A stretch of DNA of 64,000 nt from Thalassia testudinum (GCA_037157565.1 JAZHRO010000062.1:7502001-7566000); one strand, 5' to 3'; counted from the first letter of the stretch, positions 42,999 to 56,170 are shown. Numbers and translations are program-made. Notes: generated from the sequence alone by a model not told the origin.

Positions 42999-44633
42999 CT
43001 TCAATTTGACCATTACAACCCGTCTTGACCCAAAATAGAGTCTCAGACTGACATTTGCCCTAATTTGGATTTTTGCATAAATTACACAATCAAACTTGGT
43101 CAAAACCAAAATCCAACTTCACCATTGAATTCCCTAGGTCCAACTAAGGTTTGTACCAAAATTTAGGCCTAATCTGAGATCATGTTGACTAAGTTTGCAT
43201 TATGGTCCAGTTAGACTTTTTTTTCTCATTCAGATCCTTAGCTTTTTGAATTCCTTGCAAATGGCCCCTAAACTTTATCATCGTCTTCATAGAAAGGCCC
43301 TTGCCACCATGAATCCTATTCCTACAAACTCTGATGACCTAAATTTGGCAAGTTATCCTTGATTCCTTGACGAATCCCTCTCAAAGTTGAAAGGGAAGTT
43401 TGTCGAGGAATTCCCTTCCTTTTGAGCCAATTCCCAAGCTCTCAAACTTTCCCAATCTCTCATGCGAACACATGAGAGATTAGGGTATCCTAGAATTCCT
43501 ATCTCCAACGAAGCATTCCAAGCTTGGGAAGCTTGCTTCCCAAGCTCAAAACTCCCTCCAAAGGCCTATAAAAGGACCTCCAGATCAAACTGAACTTCTC
43601 AAGCTCGATTTCAGCAGGAAATTCCCCACATTCCTCCTTATTTAGGATGAAAGGCTCCTCAAGCTCTGGCAATTCCTCCCGACCTCCCTCGTCGTTCGTC
43701 TGCAATACCAGCGGCAGATTCATCTCCCTCGTCTTCCTCTGCATTGCGCCATACCAACGAGCATCTCTCCCTCCGTCTTCCTCGCCGTTTCCTTCTCACC
43801 GGAGTAACCTTCATCTTCGACGCCAGCCATACTACAACTGGTGTCTTTTCTGCCCCTCTTTGTCCGCCAATCACCTAGATAAGTTCCCTAACTCCTCTAC
43901 TTCATTTACACACCAACCACACTTCATTTCGACCATCGTATTACATAGACCACCTTCACCTTCCTCCGCTCTGACCAGACCTTTGGCGAGGCTCCTCGAT
44001 CGTTCCACTACTCTAAACATCTCGCCAACCACCACATAGCCTTCGCCACACCACCCTCTTCAAAACCACCATCCTATTTCACCCTATTACACCTCCAAAC
44101 CATCTGCCGAACAAACCCACCTCCATGCACCAACTCCGACACCGTTCTGCCACCACAGTCACATTCATGACACGCCGCACACACCGCCACATCCGCCGTG
44201 CTAAGGCGAAGCCTGCTAAACCTAATGACAAGGCTGCAAGGCCATGTTCTTCATTTCAGGTCTTCGCTCCTCCACCGCCATTGACAAAGCTTCGAGCAAA
44301 TCTTGAAGCCTTACTCCAGCATCTACAGACCCCAGGCGAAGTCTCAGGTGCAGCAGAGAGTCCCCAGGATTACGAACCAGGGGCCAATTTGGCTCTTTGA
44401 CCAGTCATTTGACCGCAATCACACGAAGCAGAAGCTGCAGTTGCACGCAGAGGAAGGGAGGTGGGATTAGTCTCACCTTGGAAGCTGACATGCGTACTCA
44501 CCTGCATAAATTGAAAAAGTCGCATAGGCTGTTCGCCTCAGCACACAAAGGGGGTGAGGTCCCCGCACGTGCCCTCACGCACCTCACCAGCGACACCTTA
44601 CATGCAGGTTTGGCCGATCCGTATACCCACCTG
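42999..44633 (+). repeat. 5' LTR of G, piece 2
   Basis: It continues the LTR after I. A TATA box TATAAAAG lies at 43567-43574, in the sequence GGCCTATAAAAGGACC. A C/T-rich transcribed part follows. Frames such as 43647-44039 and 44125-44400 are low-complexity and lack any family signature. It ends at ...TACCCACC, where B2 begins. Confidence 0.8.
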
Positions 44634-45184
44634 ATGTAAACATGTTTATATCACATAAACTGTCTATTTATGCATGTTCTTAAGCATAGAATTGCATCAC
44701 ATACTATAAATATTGCATAACATGCATCATCTTGCATTTAGGTTAGCCTGTATAAAATGTAGGTTAATTGTCTCCTTTTATGGCTAGGAACAAGGCAACT
44801 TGCTAATCGGGACCTCGGATCAAAGATCCAACCATACAGATTTGATTAGGGCAGCAATTGGAGTTCAACGACTCCAAGATCGCCCTGATCGGACATCCAT
44901 AGCACCAGATAGAGATCGAGGAACCCTAAAGATCAAGGGCTAAGATGGTACTAATCCACACTTCAGATGACAAATCTGACCGCATGAATGGGTTCGGATC
45001 AACGATTGCAGCCTAACAGCTCGAAAATCGATCCAATCCAACATCTGCAGCACCATCTGCAACTCACAGAAGATGGACGGCGAAAATGGCACCACGTGGC
45101 ACCATCCCAACCGCCCAACCAGCCTCAAAGACTCACCTCGACTTCTCTTCTTCACCCGCTCGACGAATATCCATCGTTGGATGC
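44634..45184 (+). repeat. B2: U3 part of a B-like LTR
   Basis: It starts TGATGTAAACATG and is the reverse complement, with divergence, of the end of the B LTRs (about 26160-26710). It stops at 45184 where C begins. The left target copy of C would be GATGC (45180-45184). Confidence 0.75.
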
Positions 45185-47345
45185 TGGCAGAAGTCATTTT
45201 CACACATGTTAAAGTCATCGAAAATCATAGTATAGTCTCACTAAATGCTCGTCGAAGATAATTTATAAAGATAACAAGACTTTGAGTCCCGGTCGTTCAT
45301 CTCTGGTAGGCGTTTATGCAAATCTGACATCGATCTTTTCTAGCTCTACTTGTTTAAAATCTCATGGCAGTTTATGGTTATTACGTATTTAAACACGATA
45401 TGCTTAGTTGCAAGAATATCAGAAAGTAAAAGCAGGCAACTTTAATCACACAAAATATATTGCAACAAGCTCATGGTGATTCTCAACACATAGACATATA
45501 TATATAGAAAAATTTCTTTCATTCATTCAAGAGAGTGTTTGCAACATGGAACTAGAGGAAAGCTTATAGAGGAAAGCTTAAAAACATCAATCTAGCTAAC
45601 AGAAAACGATCGCATACAGGAATCTATGGGGAGATTTTGCATGCATCATTAGGGGAGAGTAAAGAGCTACACTACTAAGTAGTAAAAAAAAGCATGTAAA
45701 CTATGAAGAACTAGCTACTAGTCTAGCAGAAAGAAGGGCATTCAGAGGTGGTCTCCGATGGCCTTTGAGTGGTTGAGAGGAGACGAAGGGGTGGCCAATG
45801 GTGCTTAGGTCGGCCATTGGAGAGAGGTTGGAGATGTGATCCAGCATCCTGGCATGGAGATGGTGGTAGCCATGGTGAGAAACTCGTGGAGGTGGAGTGG
45901 AAGTGAATGTACCTAACCTAAATGGAAGTGAATAATGCCAAGAGATGGATGGGTGCAAATGGCCACCCCTTAGGTCTTTTCATAGACCTAAGGGAAGCTC
46001 TCTAGAGAATTATGGAATTCTCTAGAGAGGCCTATGGTGGGAGCCCATGGGAGAGTGAGAGGATGGATGGTGGTTTTTAGATCCACCAAATAAGGATCTA
46101 AAAATTGAATGGCTCTTGGTTGTTAATTTTAGTAACCACGGCAACAACACATGGTAGAGAGTTCTAGAGAACTCTAAGCTAGGTATTTTCGTGTGGATGG
46201 TGTGTGAGGGTGTGTGTAGGTCGAAACTTAGGTGGCTAGGCTGATTAGGTTAGGTTCTAGTGGTTTAGGTCAAGGTAGGTTTCAAATTAGGGTTGTAAAC
46301 CCTAATTCACTATGGTAAAGTGCAATTAAACTTAATACAAGTTTAATTGTGTGTGTGAAAAATTAATTGAGAGTAAAATAAGTCAATTAATTCAAGTCTA
46401 GGTCAATTGGACAGTGTGTGCTGAGATCAGGGCTTAATTGGACTCAATGAGTCCAATTGAATAGACTGAAGAGATTGACCATGATCCAAGTCAATTAGGT
46501 TTAGTAATGACCTAATTAGGTCCTTAGGGAGGTCTAGAGGTGATGTACTAGGGTTAGGGCTCCTTAATTTAGGTTCCTAGGGGGTTAGAATTGGGTTTAG
46601 GGAGCTAGAGATTCAAGATCAAGGCTTGAATCTCAAAATAGGGTCTGGAGGGTAGTTCTAGACATCTAATAATAGTGTCAGACGTCTTATAGTGAAAAAT
46701 CAGAAGTCCAGACTTGTTGTCTGGATGCCCAATCATAGTCAGGAGGGACTTTGGGTTCTGTTTTGGGTATTCTGCAGAAATTGGACGTCTGACCAAGTGT
46801 CTGGACGTCCAATAACACTACAGAAGTGGGTTTAAGGTGTGCGGGAGTTGGCTAAGGGTTCTGGACGTCCTATAACTCATCTGGACGTCGAGATAGAGGC
46901 TAGAGTTAGGGTTTTAAGGTTTCCTTGGGTGCGGTGACCTAATCTAAGGGTGGCTAAGGCTTGGGGAGGCTTCTAGGTTGTCCTAAAGCTAGGATGGACC
47001 TAAGTTCTTCACAATTTATTGCTTTATTCCTACTTAATAGAATAGCATACCTTAACTCCCTTACATTATTATCTACTACATCTAATCTTGGTCTTATCCT
47101 CCAGCTCTGCTACAACACTAGTTATTCTTTATTCTTCAGATCCAGCTTTAGATCTAGCTTCTGATTAGCTTATTACCTGCAGTTGACATAATGCACCTAA
47201 TCAATACATTATGACATTATTTTACACATAGTTAAAAGAAAGCAATAAAGGTGCTAATAATTCTCATGCATGCATGAATTACCCTAACTTATGCTAGGTC
47301 TTAGCTAATTTAGATCAATTAAGACCTATGTTTGCTGTGCAATCA
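45185..47345 (-). repeat. 3' LTR of C (2161 bp)
   Basis: The plus strand starts TGGCAGAAGTC and ends GCAATCA. It holds 112 bp (about 45287-45398) absent from the other LTR, and about eight GACGTC-like words at 46655-46890. Confidence 0.9.
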
Positions 47346-47380
47346 TAACCCCATGCCTAAATCTTGCTAGTCCCTAGCAA
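47346..47380 (-). promoter_or_regulatory. Terminal polypurine tract of C with perfect hairpin
   Basis: In element sense TAGGCATGGGGTTA before the LTR. TTGCTAG and CTAGCAA form a 7-bp stem around 3 nt (47364-47380). Confidence 0.85.
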
Positions 47381-49127
47381 ATGCGAGACTAAATTATTTA
47401 CAGCAAGGGTCCCTAGAGGATTGATTATTTTATCAAGTGTATGCTTAGAGATTCTTTTCCTTTTTGTTTTCATCGTATGCTCTAGAAATCCAGATAATCG
47501 TGAAAGCGCTGCTACGTAGCTTTTACAATGGATTCGAGTGAAAAACTAATTCACCTCTAAAGCCTGTACTTGACCCCTAGTAAAAATTCTAGCAGGATAG
47601 GTGGACTTCTTCCCTCGGGGTATTCAAGATATTCTATGAATTCCACCTGACTTTAGGCTTAGGTAGAGAATCTCTGAGGGGTACGGGTGTTTATTTCATG
47701 GCTTACTCTCACTTGGTGCTACATAGAGATTAGTACTGTAGAATCTAGATTCTCAGATTACTAAGTAACTCAACTCAGAGAAAGATGAGAAAACTATGCC
47801 CTTTTTGGTTCCTTTGTATTCATTTTCTCTTTTTTCTTTATCTTTTTCTTTTCTTTTCTTTCTTTTTCTTAGAGCTCATAATCTCACCAAATTTACACGT
47901 ATGACCTATATTTGGTGGTCTCACTTGGCATTAACACTTTAATTGAGTTCCCATAACTTTAACACTAAGTCAGAATTTCTCAGCCAGTATTCGGGTGGTC
48001 AGAAACACAAGAAAGGTGGGTTAAGGCCATATTTGGTGGATCTCAAATTTATTTTGAGGTATTACCTCACTGCAACTGAAATAAGCACTAAATATTCACT
48101 CTTTTTTTTCTTTTCTTTTTCTTCCTTTTCTAATTTTTTTCAATTTTTCTTTCTTTTCATCATTTTTTTCTTTTTTTTCATTTTTTTTCTCTCTTTCTTT
48201 TTTTCTTTTTCAACATAACACAACTAGCACACATCCATGAACTTTATTGAGGAGGCATTAATAGGGATTGGTGATACTCAAGAAACATTGGGTGGCTTAT
48301 TTGGTAGAAGTGCCTACTCACGGCATCGGGAGAGATGGATAGGATGATGTATTTCTGACCTTGACACCACTACCCTCCTTCAACCGAGGATTCCATAAAG
48401 AATGGTCGTAACCATCCACCTTAGCCCATTTTATGAAAACTCGCTTTCAGTGTATTTGCCTTATTTGGTGGCTCTCAAAATTTCACGCAAAAATGTATAT
48501 GCAGGATTCGAGAGTGAAAACTATGCCTAATCTCTGAGTATCATTACCTAATTATCTAGGATTCCAGATTCCTTGCACTAATCTTAGAGTACCAGTACAC
48601 TCTACTCTCATCTCACACTATTTGGTGGATTTTTGGAGGAAAATCTTCCTGACTCCCAAAACACTGTCTAGGGGTTCAGGAGAAGAGGCACTACTTCTTC
48701 TCGACAGACTAAAGATGTTTATCAGCCTTCACAGTGAATCCATTGCAAATTCTACATGTGTGTGTGAAAAATTGTACTGGATTCCAGATTACAGGAATCA
48801 ACTAGTGGATAAAATCCCTAATGCATTCTCTTAATAAGATAATCTTATTCATGGATGCACTATGTATATATGCTATAAACAAGTAACCTCGTATAATTTA
48901 TACTTCGTGAAATTCCCATATCAGGTTACATTCAGCTTGACCCTAAATTTAGAACAAGAGGTGAGCGGGTGAGTCGGAAATGGCTGTTGCGGATGATTTC
49001 TAGCTCTAATGCGAGCATTGGAGGTGGAGTCGATTTTTCTTTTATTTAGGGTCCTAAAGTATGTTTGACATGCAGCCCCAAGGTTTTCCTAATTGTTGGT
49101 GTAAAAATTTTCAATTTTGTTGTATCT
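47381..49127 (-). other. 3' untranslated region of C
   Basis: Non-coding. A T-rich tract covers 47822-47872 and 48100-48215. The word TATTTGGTGG with CTCA-like neighbours recurs at 47908, 48030, 48462 and 48619, and as TATTTGGTAG at 48299. The T-rich frame 47943-48218 is low-complexity. Confidence 0.6.
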
Positions 49128-49165
49128 ACCCCCCCATGCCTAAGTTCTTGCATGTCCTCATGCAT
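49128..49165 (-). promoter_or_regulatory. Internal polypurine-tract-like motif of C
   Basis: In element sense CATGAGGACATGCAAGAAC then TTAGGCATGGGGGGG. TT of the usual ACATTGC is missing. Confidence 0.7.
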
Positions 49166-49613
49166 GAATATAAAAGAAAATAAATACAGCAGGGAGTAAA
49201 TGGGTAGAAATCACCTGAAATTGCTCCTGAAATTATACATTCAGCATCGGCCAACTTGACAGTATGTAATATGCAGAAGGAAAATGTGCTAAAAGAAAAA
49301 TATGCTATGTATAAAAATGGTTATGTACAGATGATGGTAGAATGTGGGATATGCTATCTATACGTGCTGAGTTTAACGCCTCCAACTGGGTGAGAACTTA
49401 CTCAGATATATCAGCTCTAGCATAGGAGCTGGTCAAGATTAAGAGAAAGATATGTTCGTATGCTCCTAGAATCAGTGGTCTGGAGATGCGAACCAACCGA
49501 TTATGCACCCCTACTCCAAAAAGTCTAGCTATAAGAAAGTGTGGAGTGGTGGTGGAAAATAGAGGATAATTAAAGGGGGGATCATGATGATGATTTAGCT
49601 GATTTATCATGTC

Positions 49614-50228
49614 TCACAATTCAGCAGGAAGTTGCTGAGGGAGTAGATCAAAATGTTTCTCAAAACTAGAATCTATGTCATAGGGATCCTCATAACGATA
49701 GTTGACATCAAACATCATGCCCTCTCGAAGCTCTGGATCATACGGGGGTATTCGTGAAAGTAGAAGATCTGTGGGGAAGTCACTGGAATCCTCGTCAGAA
49801 ATGGGAATAGGTGTAAACTCGAAGGTGGGAATCTGTTGATCCATATGCATGTGAATTCCCACTGATTCTCTTCCTGTGAGATAATTAGTTGTGATTGCGT
49901 TAACGGGAAACCCGTTAGCTGTGGTCACGTCTTCTTGTAACAACAGGGACGATCCAGTAGTGTACAAATTAGCATAGCTAGATTTAGGGGTGCTGTGGTC
50001 AGAAACACACCCTAAACAATCGGATCCTCGGGGAGATATGTGCAGTGTAGTGGTCTCAGTCCCGTGTGGATCGAGGTCCAAGAACCCTGATAGTGTAGAT
50101 GAATGAGACATTGGGTCATCACAAAGGAGCCCAATGTTACCACAGTATGCTGAATCTTCGTCTTCACCATCCTCCTCTATGGGATCACAGTGAAAATTCT
50201 TTGCTGCCCTGAATATGTCAAGACGAAG
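49614..50228 (-). pseudogene. Acidic unknown frame of C, downstream of protease
   Basis: After the protease stop the reading stays open in a related frame (DPIEEDGEDEDSAYCGNIGL...) and then from ATG at 50111 for 165 codons (MSHSSTLSGFLDLDPHGTET ... PTFEFTPIPISDEDSSDFPT). It is rich in Asp, Glu, Ser and Pro. In complete relatives an acidic linker lies here and reverse transcriptase follows. Here the frame ends at 49614 and the post-coding motif comes 230 bp later. No domain recognised. It may be the linker extended into former pol or non-pol sequence. Confidence 0.5.
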
Positions 50229-50684
50229 TCACTCATTACCTAGGGCTATCTCCATACACCCGGATGCACAATCAATGTTTGCTCGTGCTGTCGCTATCAA
50301 TGGGCGACCCAAAATGATTGGTGCATCTCGGAGATTAGGAGGAACCTCCATATCGAGAACGAAAAAGTCTGTGGGAAAGCAGAATCCATGGACTTTTACG
50401 ATCATGTTCTCAACCACCCCCCTCAGTGTTTTTACTAATCTATCAGCCAACTGAATCCTGACAGAGGTAGGCTTTAACTCCTTAAATCGAAATCGATCAA
50501 ACACGGCAATGGGAGTTAGGTTGATGGACGAACCTAGATCTAGAAAGGCCCGATCAAATGGAGAATCCTGCAAGAAGCAGGATATGAGTAGGGTACCAGG
50601 GTCTTTCTTTTTCGGCAGCAAGTCAGCTAGAATCATGGTGCTAGCTTCTTTTGACAGTACCGCCTGTCGTCCAATTCTAGGCTG
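50229..50684 (-). pseudogene. Protease of C
   Basis: The open frame 50636-50229 reads ILADLLPKKKDPGTLLISCF, then the active site AFLDLGSSINLTPIAVFDRF (D-L-G-S in place of D-L-G-A), then VENMIVKVHGFCFPTDFFVL and APIILGRPLIATARANIDCA. These are the same blocks as in I and G, uninterrupted. The product would cut the gag polyprotein. It is the least damaged coding segment of C. Confidence 0.85.
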
Positions 50685-52922
50685 TCACTTCGGGGTACAA
50701 TAGTCCTTGAAGAACTTAGCGACAGCAGGGATGTGATCAATTGCCTCAAGGAGGGGGACCTTAATATGTACTTCCTTGAACATTGACTTCAGGTCCTCAA
50801 AATTCCGTGTGTCCTTTCTCCGCACTACATTTTGCATCAGAGCCTTAGGAAAAGGGACGGGAATCTCAGGGTCAAGTGGCCTCATACCCTTATCTACCAT
50901 AGGTGGCTCCTGAGATGAAGGAGTCAAACCCGCCTGCGATGAAGGGTAAGAAAAATCAAAACCCACCTGCCTATGTGGTGGGTCGAATGTCTTCCTCCCA
51001 CTCCTTAATAAGACAGCATTTGCATCAGCTTGCTGTCCACGAGGTGGTGGGGGAGCGGAAGGGGCAGAGTATGTGGGGTTCTGCATCAAAGGCGGCTGGC
51101 CTTGAGCATAACCAGGTGGTGCAAGAGGCACCTGTAATATGGCATGTGCCTGTCCCTGTGGTGCCTAAAACCTAGGTAGGGCACCTTGGTTCTACACATA
51201 TCAAGGGTTCGAGACAGGTTGGGGGGCAAGGCTCCCTGAGTCCTATGCTCCTGTAAGAGCTAGTTTTGTGTGTTCTGTATAGTCTGTATCTGGTCAACCA
51301 TCACCTTCATTATCTGCAAGATATCCTATGTATATTTCCTCATCGATTCTTGTAGGTCCACTTTCAGTGACTCCAAAGGGTCAGCCCGCTTTGGAGGGTG
51401 ACTGGCAGCTTGATGCAGCGGCTAGTATAAAGAACGGGGTTGCTGTTACTGAGATAGGAATGGCTGCTGCCTAGGGTATGTGTTTTGCGCATTCCCGTAT
51501 TGCCTAGTCTGGTAGTGTGGATCTTGATGTGGTCTCTGTGAGTTACCAGACCAGGAGAAGTTCGGATGTTGGCACCAACCAGGGTTATACGTCTCTGAAT
51601 TTGGGTTATTACGCCCATATCCTTGAATAGCACTGACGTCCTTGTAGGCTGAAGATGTCTGAGACGTATATTCGTCAAGGGGATACGTGTTATAATCCGC
51701 GGGTGGTGCGTAACCTTGGTCGTAAGGTGCCAGATCTGGATTGTTTACAGCATCCTGATATGCGGGATCTCATAAATAAGGAGAAGATGCATCTTGAGTG
51801 AGTAGATTAACTCGAGCAGGAGGGGCTCGAGGTGCATAGGAGGGTCTTGAAGAGGCAGAGTTCATGTCAGATTGACCCTGACTAATCTGGTCAATCTTCT
51901 TCTCAATTAGGTTTATTCTATCTAGCTACTTGACGATGATTTCTGTGTCGGCTCGAATAGACTCGGTGTGAGCCTAATGGACACCAACCTGCTGCTGACC
52001 AAGCCTCTGGAACTAGTTCATGTATGAGGCATTCAACGAGTTCTCTGCCAAAGATTCAAACAACTCAAATGCGTTGTTCTCGTCTTTTGCGAGGAAATTC
52101 CCGCCACTAGATGCATCGGCCAGATACCGATGTGTGTCATCCAGCCCATGGTAAAAGATATGAGCTAGGTGCCATCTGGGTATACCATGGTGCGGGCATT
52201 TTCGGAGAAGGTCGTGAAATCGGTCCCAAGCATTATGCAACTTCTCCCCAGCTCCTTGGGAGAAAGTCATGATCGCATGCCTCATCGCGTTCATTCAACC
52301 GATTGGGTAGAACTTTTGCAGGAATTCACATCGTAATTCCAGCCAGGTTCCAATTGGCTTCCCAATGGTCTTGAACCAGTATGAGCTTTGTCCCTCAGAG
52401 AAAATGGGAACAGCATCATTAGAACAATCCTAAGATCAATATTCCTAGGTCAAATCTTTTCTGCGAGTCAACTCAGGTCCTCTAAGTGCTAGAATAGATC
52501 CTCGCTTGAGTTTCCATAAAAGTGAGTGCTGATCAAACCGATCACATTGGGCTTGAGCTCAAATGCATCTACGCCTACGGGAATCCTAACTAAGGGTGCG
52601 ACGATCGGTGCAGCTGGATCATAGAAATCCCGAAGTTGTTCTCCTCGCGGTGGATGCTGCATTCTGTCAAGCGTTGTCAAGATACGGTTCATGCTTTGCT
52701 GATGTCACTCCTCAAATTCAATAACCTGGGCCTCCGACGAGCCATCGGGTCCAGATTACTAACATCCAGACCCGATCTAGGTCCAGGTCCAGGATTAGTC
52801 ATTGCGGCTAAGGGAGTAGAAGAAGTGGGGGGAGAAGATGGTGTCGATGAGGTGACTCGCCTCATTGGGAGTGGCTCCCAAGGTCCAACCAGTTGAGGTC
52901 TAAGTGACCTCCTTCCTTGCAT
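50685..52922 (-). pseudogene. gag: gag of C
   Basis: Pieces in order on the minus strand: 52922-52689 (MQGRRSLRPQLVGPWEPL...), 52692-52489 (DAFELKPNVIGLISTHFYGN, where capsid begins), 52294-52013 (MRHAIMTFSQGAGEKLHNAW, DRFHDLLRKCPHHGIPRWHL), a linker with NPGWCQHPNFSWSGN at about 51570, and 51131-50685 (ADANAVLLRSGRKTFDPP and the block KVPLLEAIDHIPAVAKFFKD that leads to protease). Stops and frameshifts separate them. The order and motifs match gag of G and I. Confidence 0.8.
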
Positions 52923-54338
52923 ACACCACCCAACCCCTGGGTTGGTTTAGCCAAGCCAGACAAGGCTAAGCCCTATCAATTAGATGGTCCTTATTATCTT
53001 GTGACCAGATTTTTCGTTTTAAGTTCGAATTCCTAAAGAAAAATTCGTCGTACAACTGAATGAAAGTAATTCCCACCTCTCAAGCTAACCCAGCCAAGAG
53101 GTTGAAAGCACCCAGTAGTACGACAACGAATTCGGGTTTAATTCATGTTTAAAAATTGATTTTAGTCCATTTTCTTCGGTTAGAGTTTTCTTTTGGTGAG
53201 TGGCCTACAAGGTGACCAACACACTGGCTAAGTACTAGACTTGACTAAGTCTAGGTTAGCCTAAATGTGGTCTCTAAGTTGTAACCCTAAAGATTTAACC
53301 TAGGGTTCATGCAATTATAGGATTTTGTTCTTTTGTGTTATTCTGTTTCACACAAAAATAAAACTCATTCTCTGACAACAATTGGAATCTAATTAACTTG
53401 AAATTTGGCAAGTAGATTCTTTTTTCAATTATCTTTACAGATAATATTTTTTTGGAATTTTTACTATTTCAACCGAATTTTTAGAGATTTTTGAATGTCA
53501 TGGGGTCAGATCTGGAATTTTGACCCTTTGTCGATTTTTCGCTTTGAAACAGTAATAAATGAGATTCAAAAATTTGGAAAAGTATGGAAAATAAAGCTAA
53601 TAAAATCAGCTTTCAAACCCACCATTTTTAGTCAAAACCGATTCGCGGAGTGTTCGAAATTGCTTTTTAAATTTTGAAAAATCTCAAATCTAGGCTAGTC
53701 TGACCCCCTTGCACTTCGTGAATTTTTAAAAATTTTATACTTGGAATTTTTTCAAAAGAATGGTGGTTTTAATAAGATGGTTTGAAAATGAAGTTCCAGC
53801 CCAAATTTCAGATTTTTTTGCTCACTATGTTTTTGGCAATCGAATTTTTAAAACAGACATTGAATCCTAGCCGAAAATCAGAAAATGGTGAAGCTTTTAA
53901 AGAGTGCTGAGTTTGAAATTCAAACTTTCCACCAAAAATATATATATTTTTTTCAAAAAGTTAAAAAAAAAATTTTTTCTTTTCAAAAAGAATTTTTCAA
54001 AGGATTCAATTTTTTTTTTTGCTTTTTCAAACTAACCTAGGATTCAAAAGAAACCTAATATAGATTTTTTTTTATTTTCTTTTTGATTTTTTTTCTTTTT
54101 CATGAAAATGAATAAGTTTTTTTTTTTCAAAAGAAATTGCTAGAAGCAAATCTAGTCCTAGGGTTCAAAAGAAAACCTAGACTAAGAAGAGATGATGTGC
54201 ACCTGATTTCTTTTTCCGCGCTCGATATGTGCGCGGATCCCATTTTTTCCCATATTGTCTTGCACATCCAAAAACAAAGTAGAGGCAAATTTTTCAGTGA
54301 TAGATTAAAAGATCGAAATCATAAAAAATGGTGTTGCC
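52923..54338 (-). other. Leader of C
   Basis: Non-coding, strongly AT-rich, with long A and T runs at 53935-54130. No resemblance to the leaders of A, F and G was noticed. Confidence 0.6.
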
Positions 54339-54356
54339 TCCGTGGCAATGGTGCCA
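54339..54356 (-). promoter_or_regulatory. Primer binding site of C (tRNA-Asp type)
   Basis: Minus strand TGGCACCATTGCCACGGA; three changes from the tRNA-Asp complement. Two bases separate it from the LTR end at 54359. Confidence 0.85.
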
Positions 54357-54358
54357 TT

Positions 54359-56170
54359 TGACAGAAGCCATTTTCTCATGTTTTGAAATCGTCAAAAATT
54401 GTAGTATAGTCGCACTAAACGCTCGTCAAAAATAATTTCTAAAGAATATCATGTGCTTAGTTGCAAGAATATCAGAAAGTAAAAGTAGGCAACTTTAATC
54501 ACACAAAATATATTACAACAAGCTCATGGTGATTCTAAATACATAGACATATATATATAGAAAATTTTCTTTTATTCATTCAAGAGAGTGTTTGCAACAT
54601 GGAACTAGAGGAAAGTTTAAAGACATCAATCTAGCTAACAGAAAACAATCCCATACAAGAATCTATGGGGGGATTTTGCATGCATCATTGGGGGAGAGTA
54701 AAGAGATACACTACTAAGCAATAAATAAAAGCATGTAAACTATGAAGAACTAGCTACTAGTCTAGTAGAAAGAAGGGCATTCGGAGGTGGTCTCCAATGG
54801 CCTTTAAGTGGTTGAGAGGAGGAGGGGCAGCCAATGGTGCCTAGGCCGACCATTGGAGAGAGGTTGCAGAGGCGATCCAGCATTTTGGCGTGGAGATGGT
54901 GGTAGCCATGGTGAGCAACTCATGGAGGTGGAGTGGAAGTGAATGTAGCTAACCTAAATGGAAGTGAATAATGCCAAGAGATGGATGGGTGCAAATGGCC
55001 ACCCCTAAACCTAAGGGAAGCTCTATAGAGAATTATGGAATTCTCTAGAGAGGCCTATGGTGGGAGATCGTGGGAGAGTGAGAGAGAGGATGGATGGTGG
55101 TTTTTAGATCCACCAAATGAGGATCTAAAAATTGAATGGAGCTTGGTTGCTAATTTTAGCAACCAAGGCAACAACACATGGTAAAGAGTTCTAGAAAACT
55201 CTAGGCTAGGTATTTTCATGTGGATGGTGTGTGTGGGTGTGTGTTGGTGTGTGTGAATCGAAACTTAGGTGGCTAGGTTTATTAGGTTAGGTTCTAGTGG
55301 GTTTAGGTCAAGGTAGGTCCCAAATTAGGGTTGTAAACCCTAATTCACTAAGGTAAAGTGCAATTAAACTTAATACAAGTTTAATTGGGTGTGTGAAAAC
55401 TTAATTGAGAGTAAAATAACTCAATTAAGTCAAGTCTCGGTCAATTGGACTCTCACTGAGTCCAATTGAATAGACTGAAGAGATTGACCATGATCTAAGT
55501 CAATTAGGTTTAGTAAGGACCTAATTAGGTCCTTAGGGAGGTCTAGAGGTGATGTACTAGGGTTAGGGCTCCTTAATTTAGGTTCCTAGGGGGTTAGAAT
55601 TGGGTTTAAGGAGCTAGAGATCCAAGATCAAGGCTTGAATCTTAAAACAGGGTCTGGAGGGTAGTTCTAGATGTCTAATAATAGTGTCAGATGTCTTATA
55701 GTGAAAAATCAGAAGTCCAAACTTGTTTTCCGGATGTCCAATCAGAGTTAGGAGGGATTTTGGGTTCTGTTTTGGGTATTCTACATAAATTGGACGTTTG
55801 ACCAAGTGTCCGGACGTCCAATAACACTACAGAAGTGGGTTTAAGGTGTGCGGGAGTTGAATAAGGGTTCTGGACGTCCCATAACTCATCTGGACATCTA
55901 GATATAGGCTAGAATTAAGGTTTTAAGGTTTCCTTGGTTGCAGTGACCTAATCTAAGGGTGGCTAAGGCTTGGGGAGGCTTCTAGGTTGTCCTAGGGCTA
56001 GGATGGACCTAAGTTCTTCACAATTTATTGCTTTATTCCTACTTAATAGAATAGCATACCTTAACTCCCTTACATTATTATCTACTACATCTAATCTAAG
56101 TCTTCTGCTCCAGCTCTGTGACAACACCAGTTATTCTTTATTCTTCAGATCCAGCTTTAGATCTAGCTTC
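54359..56170 (-). repeat. 5' LTR of C, U3 tip deleted
   Basis: It matches 45185-47161 and stops after AGATCTAGCTTC; the last 184 bp of the other LTR (47162-47345) have no counterpart. It also lacks about 112 bp near 54445. It carries the same GACGTC-like words at about 55665-55900, several decayed by C-to-T. Confidence 0.9.

Larger units (their letters stand above)
45185..56170 (-). mobile_element. Element C: Athila-like gag-protease element without polymerase
   Basis: On the minus strand: 5' LTR 54359-56170 (tip missing), primer site 54339-54356, a 1.4-kb leader, gag, protease, an acidic unknown frame, a 1.5-kb 3' untranslated region with two polypurine tracts, and 3' LTR 45185-47345. No reverse transcriptase, RNase H or integrase is present between protease and the 3' end. 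The two LTRs look very similar by eye, so C may be among the younger insertions. Confidence 0.85.

Noticed and set aside
43647..44639. Ser/Pro-rich frames that could look like a host gene after a TATA box
   Set aside because: The TATA box and C/T-rich leader are those of the G LTR; frames are short, overlapping and without signature.
47820..48215. T-rich tract as a transposon tail or poly(A) of a LINE
   Set aside because: It is in the 3' untranslated region of C, and equivalents lie at the same place in B and F; no LINE coding sequence is near.
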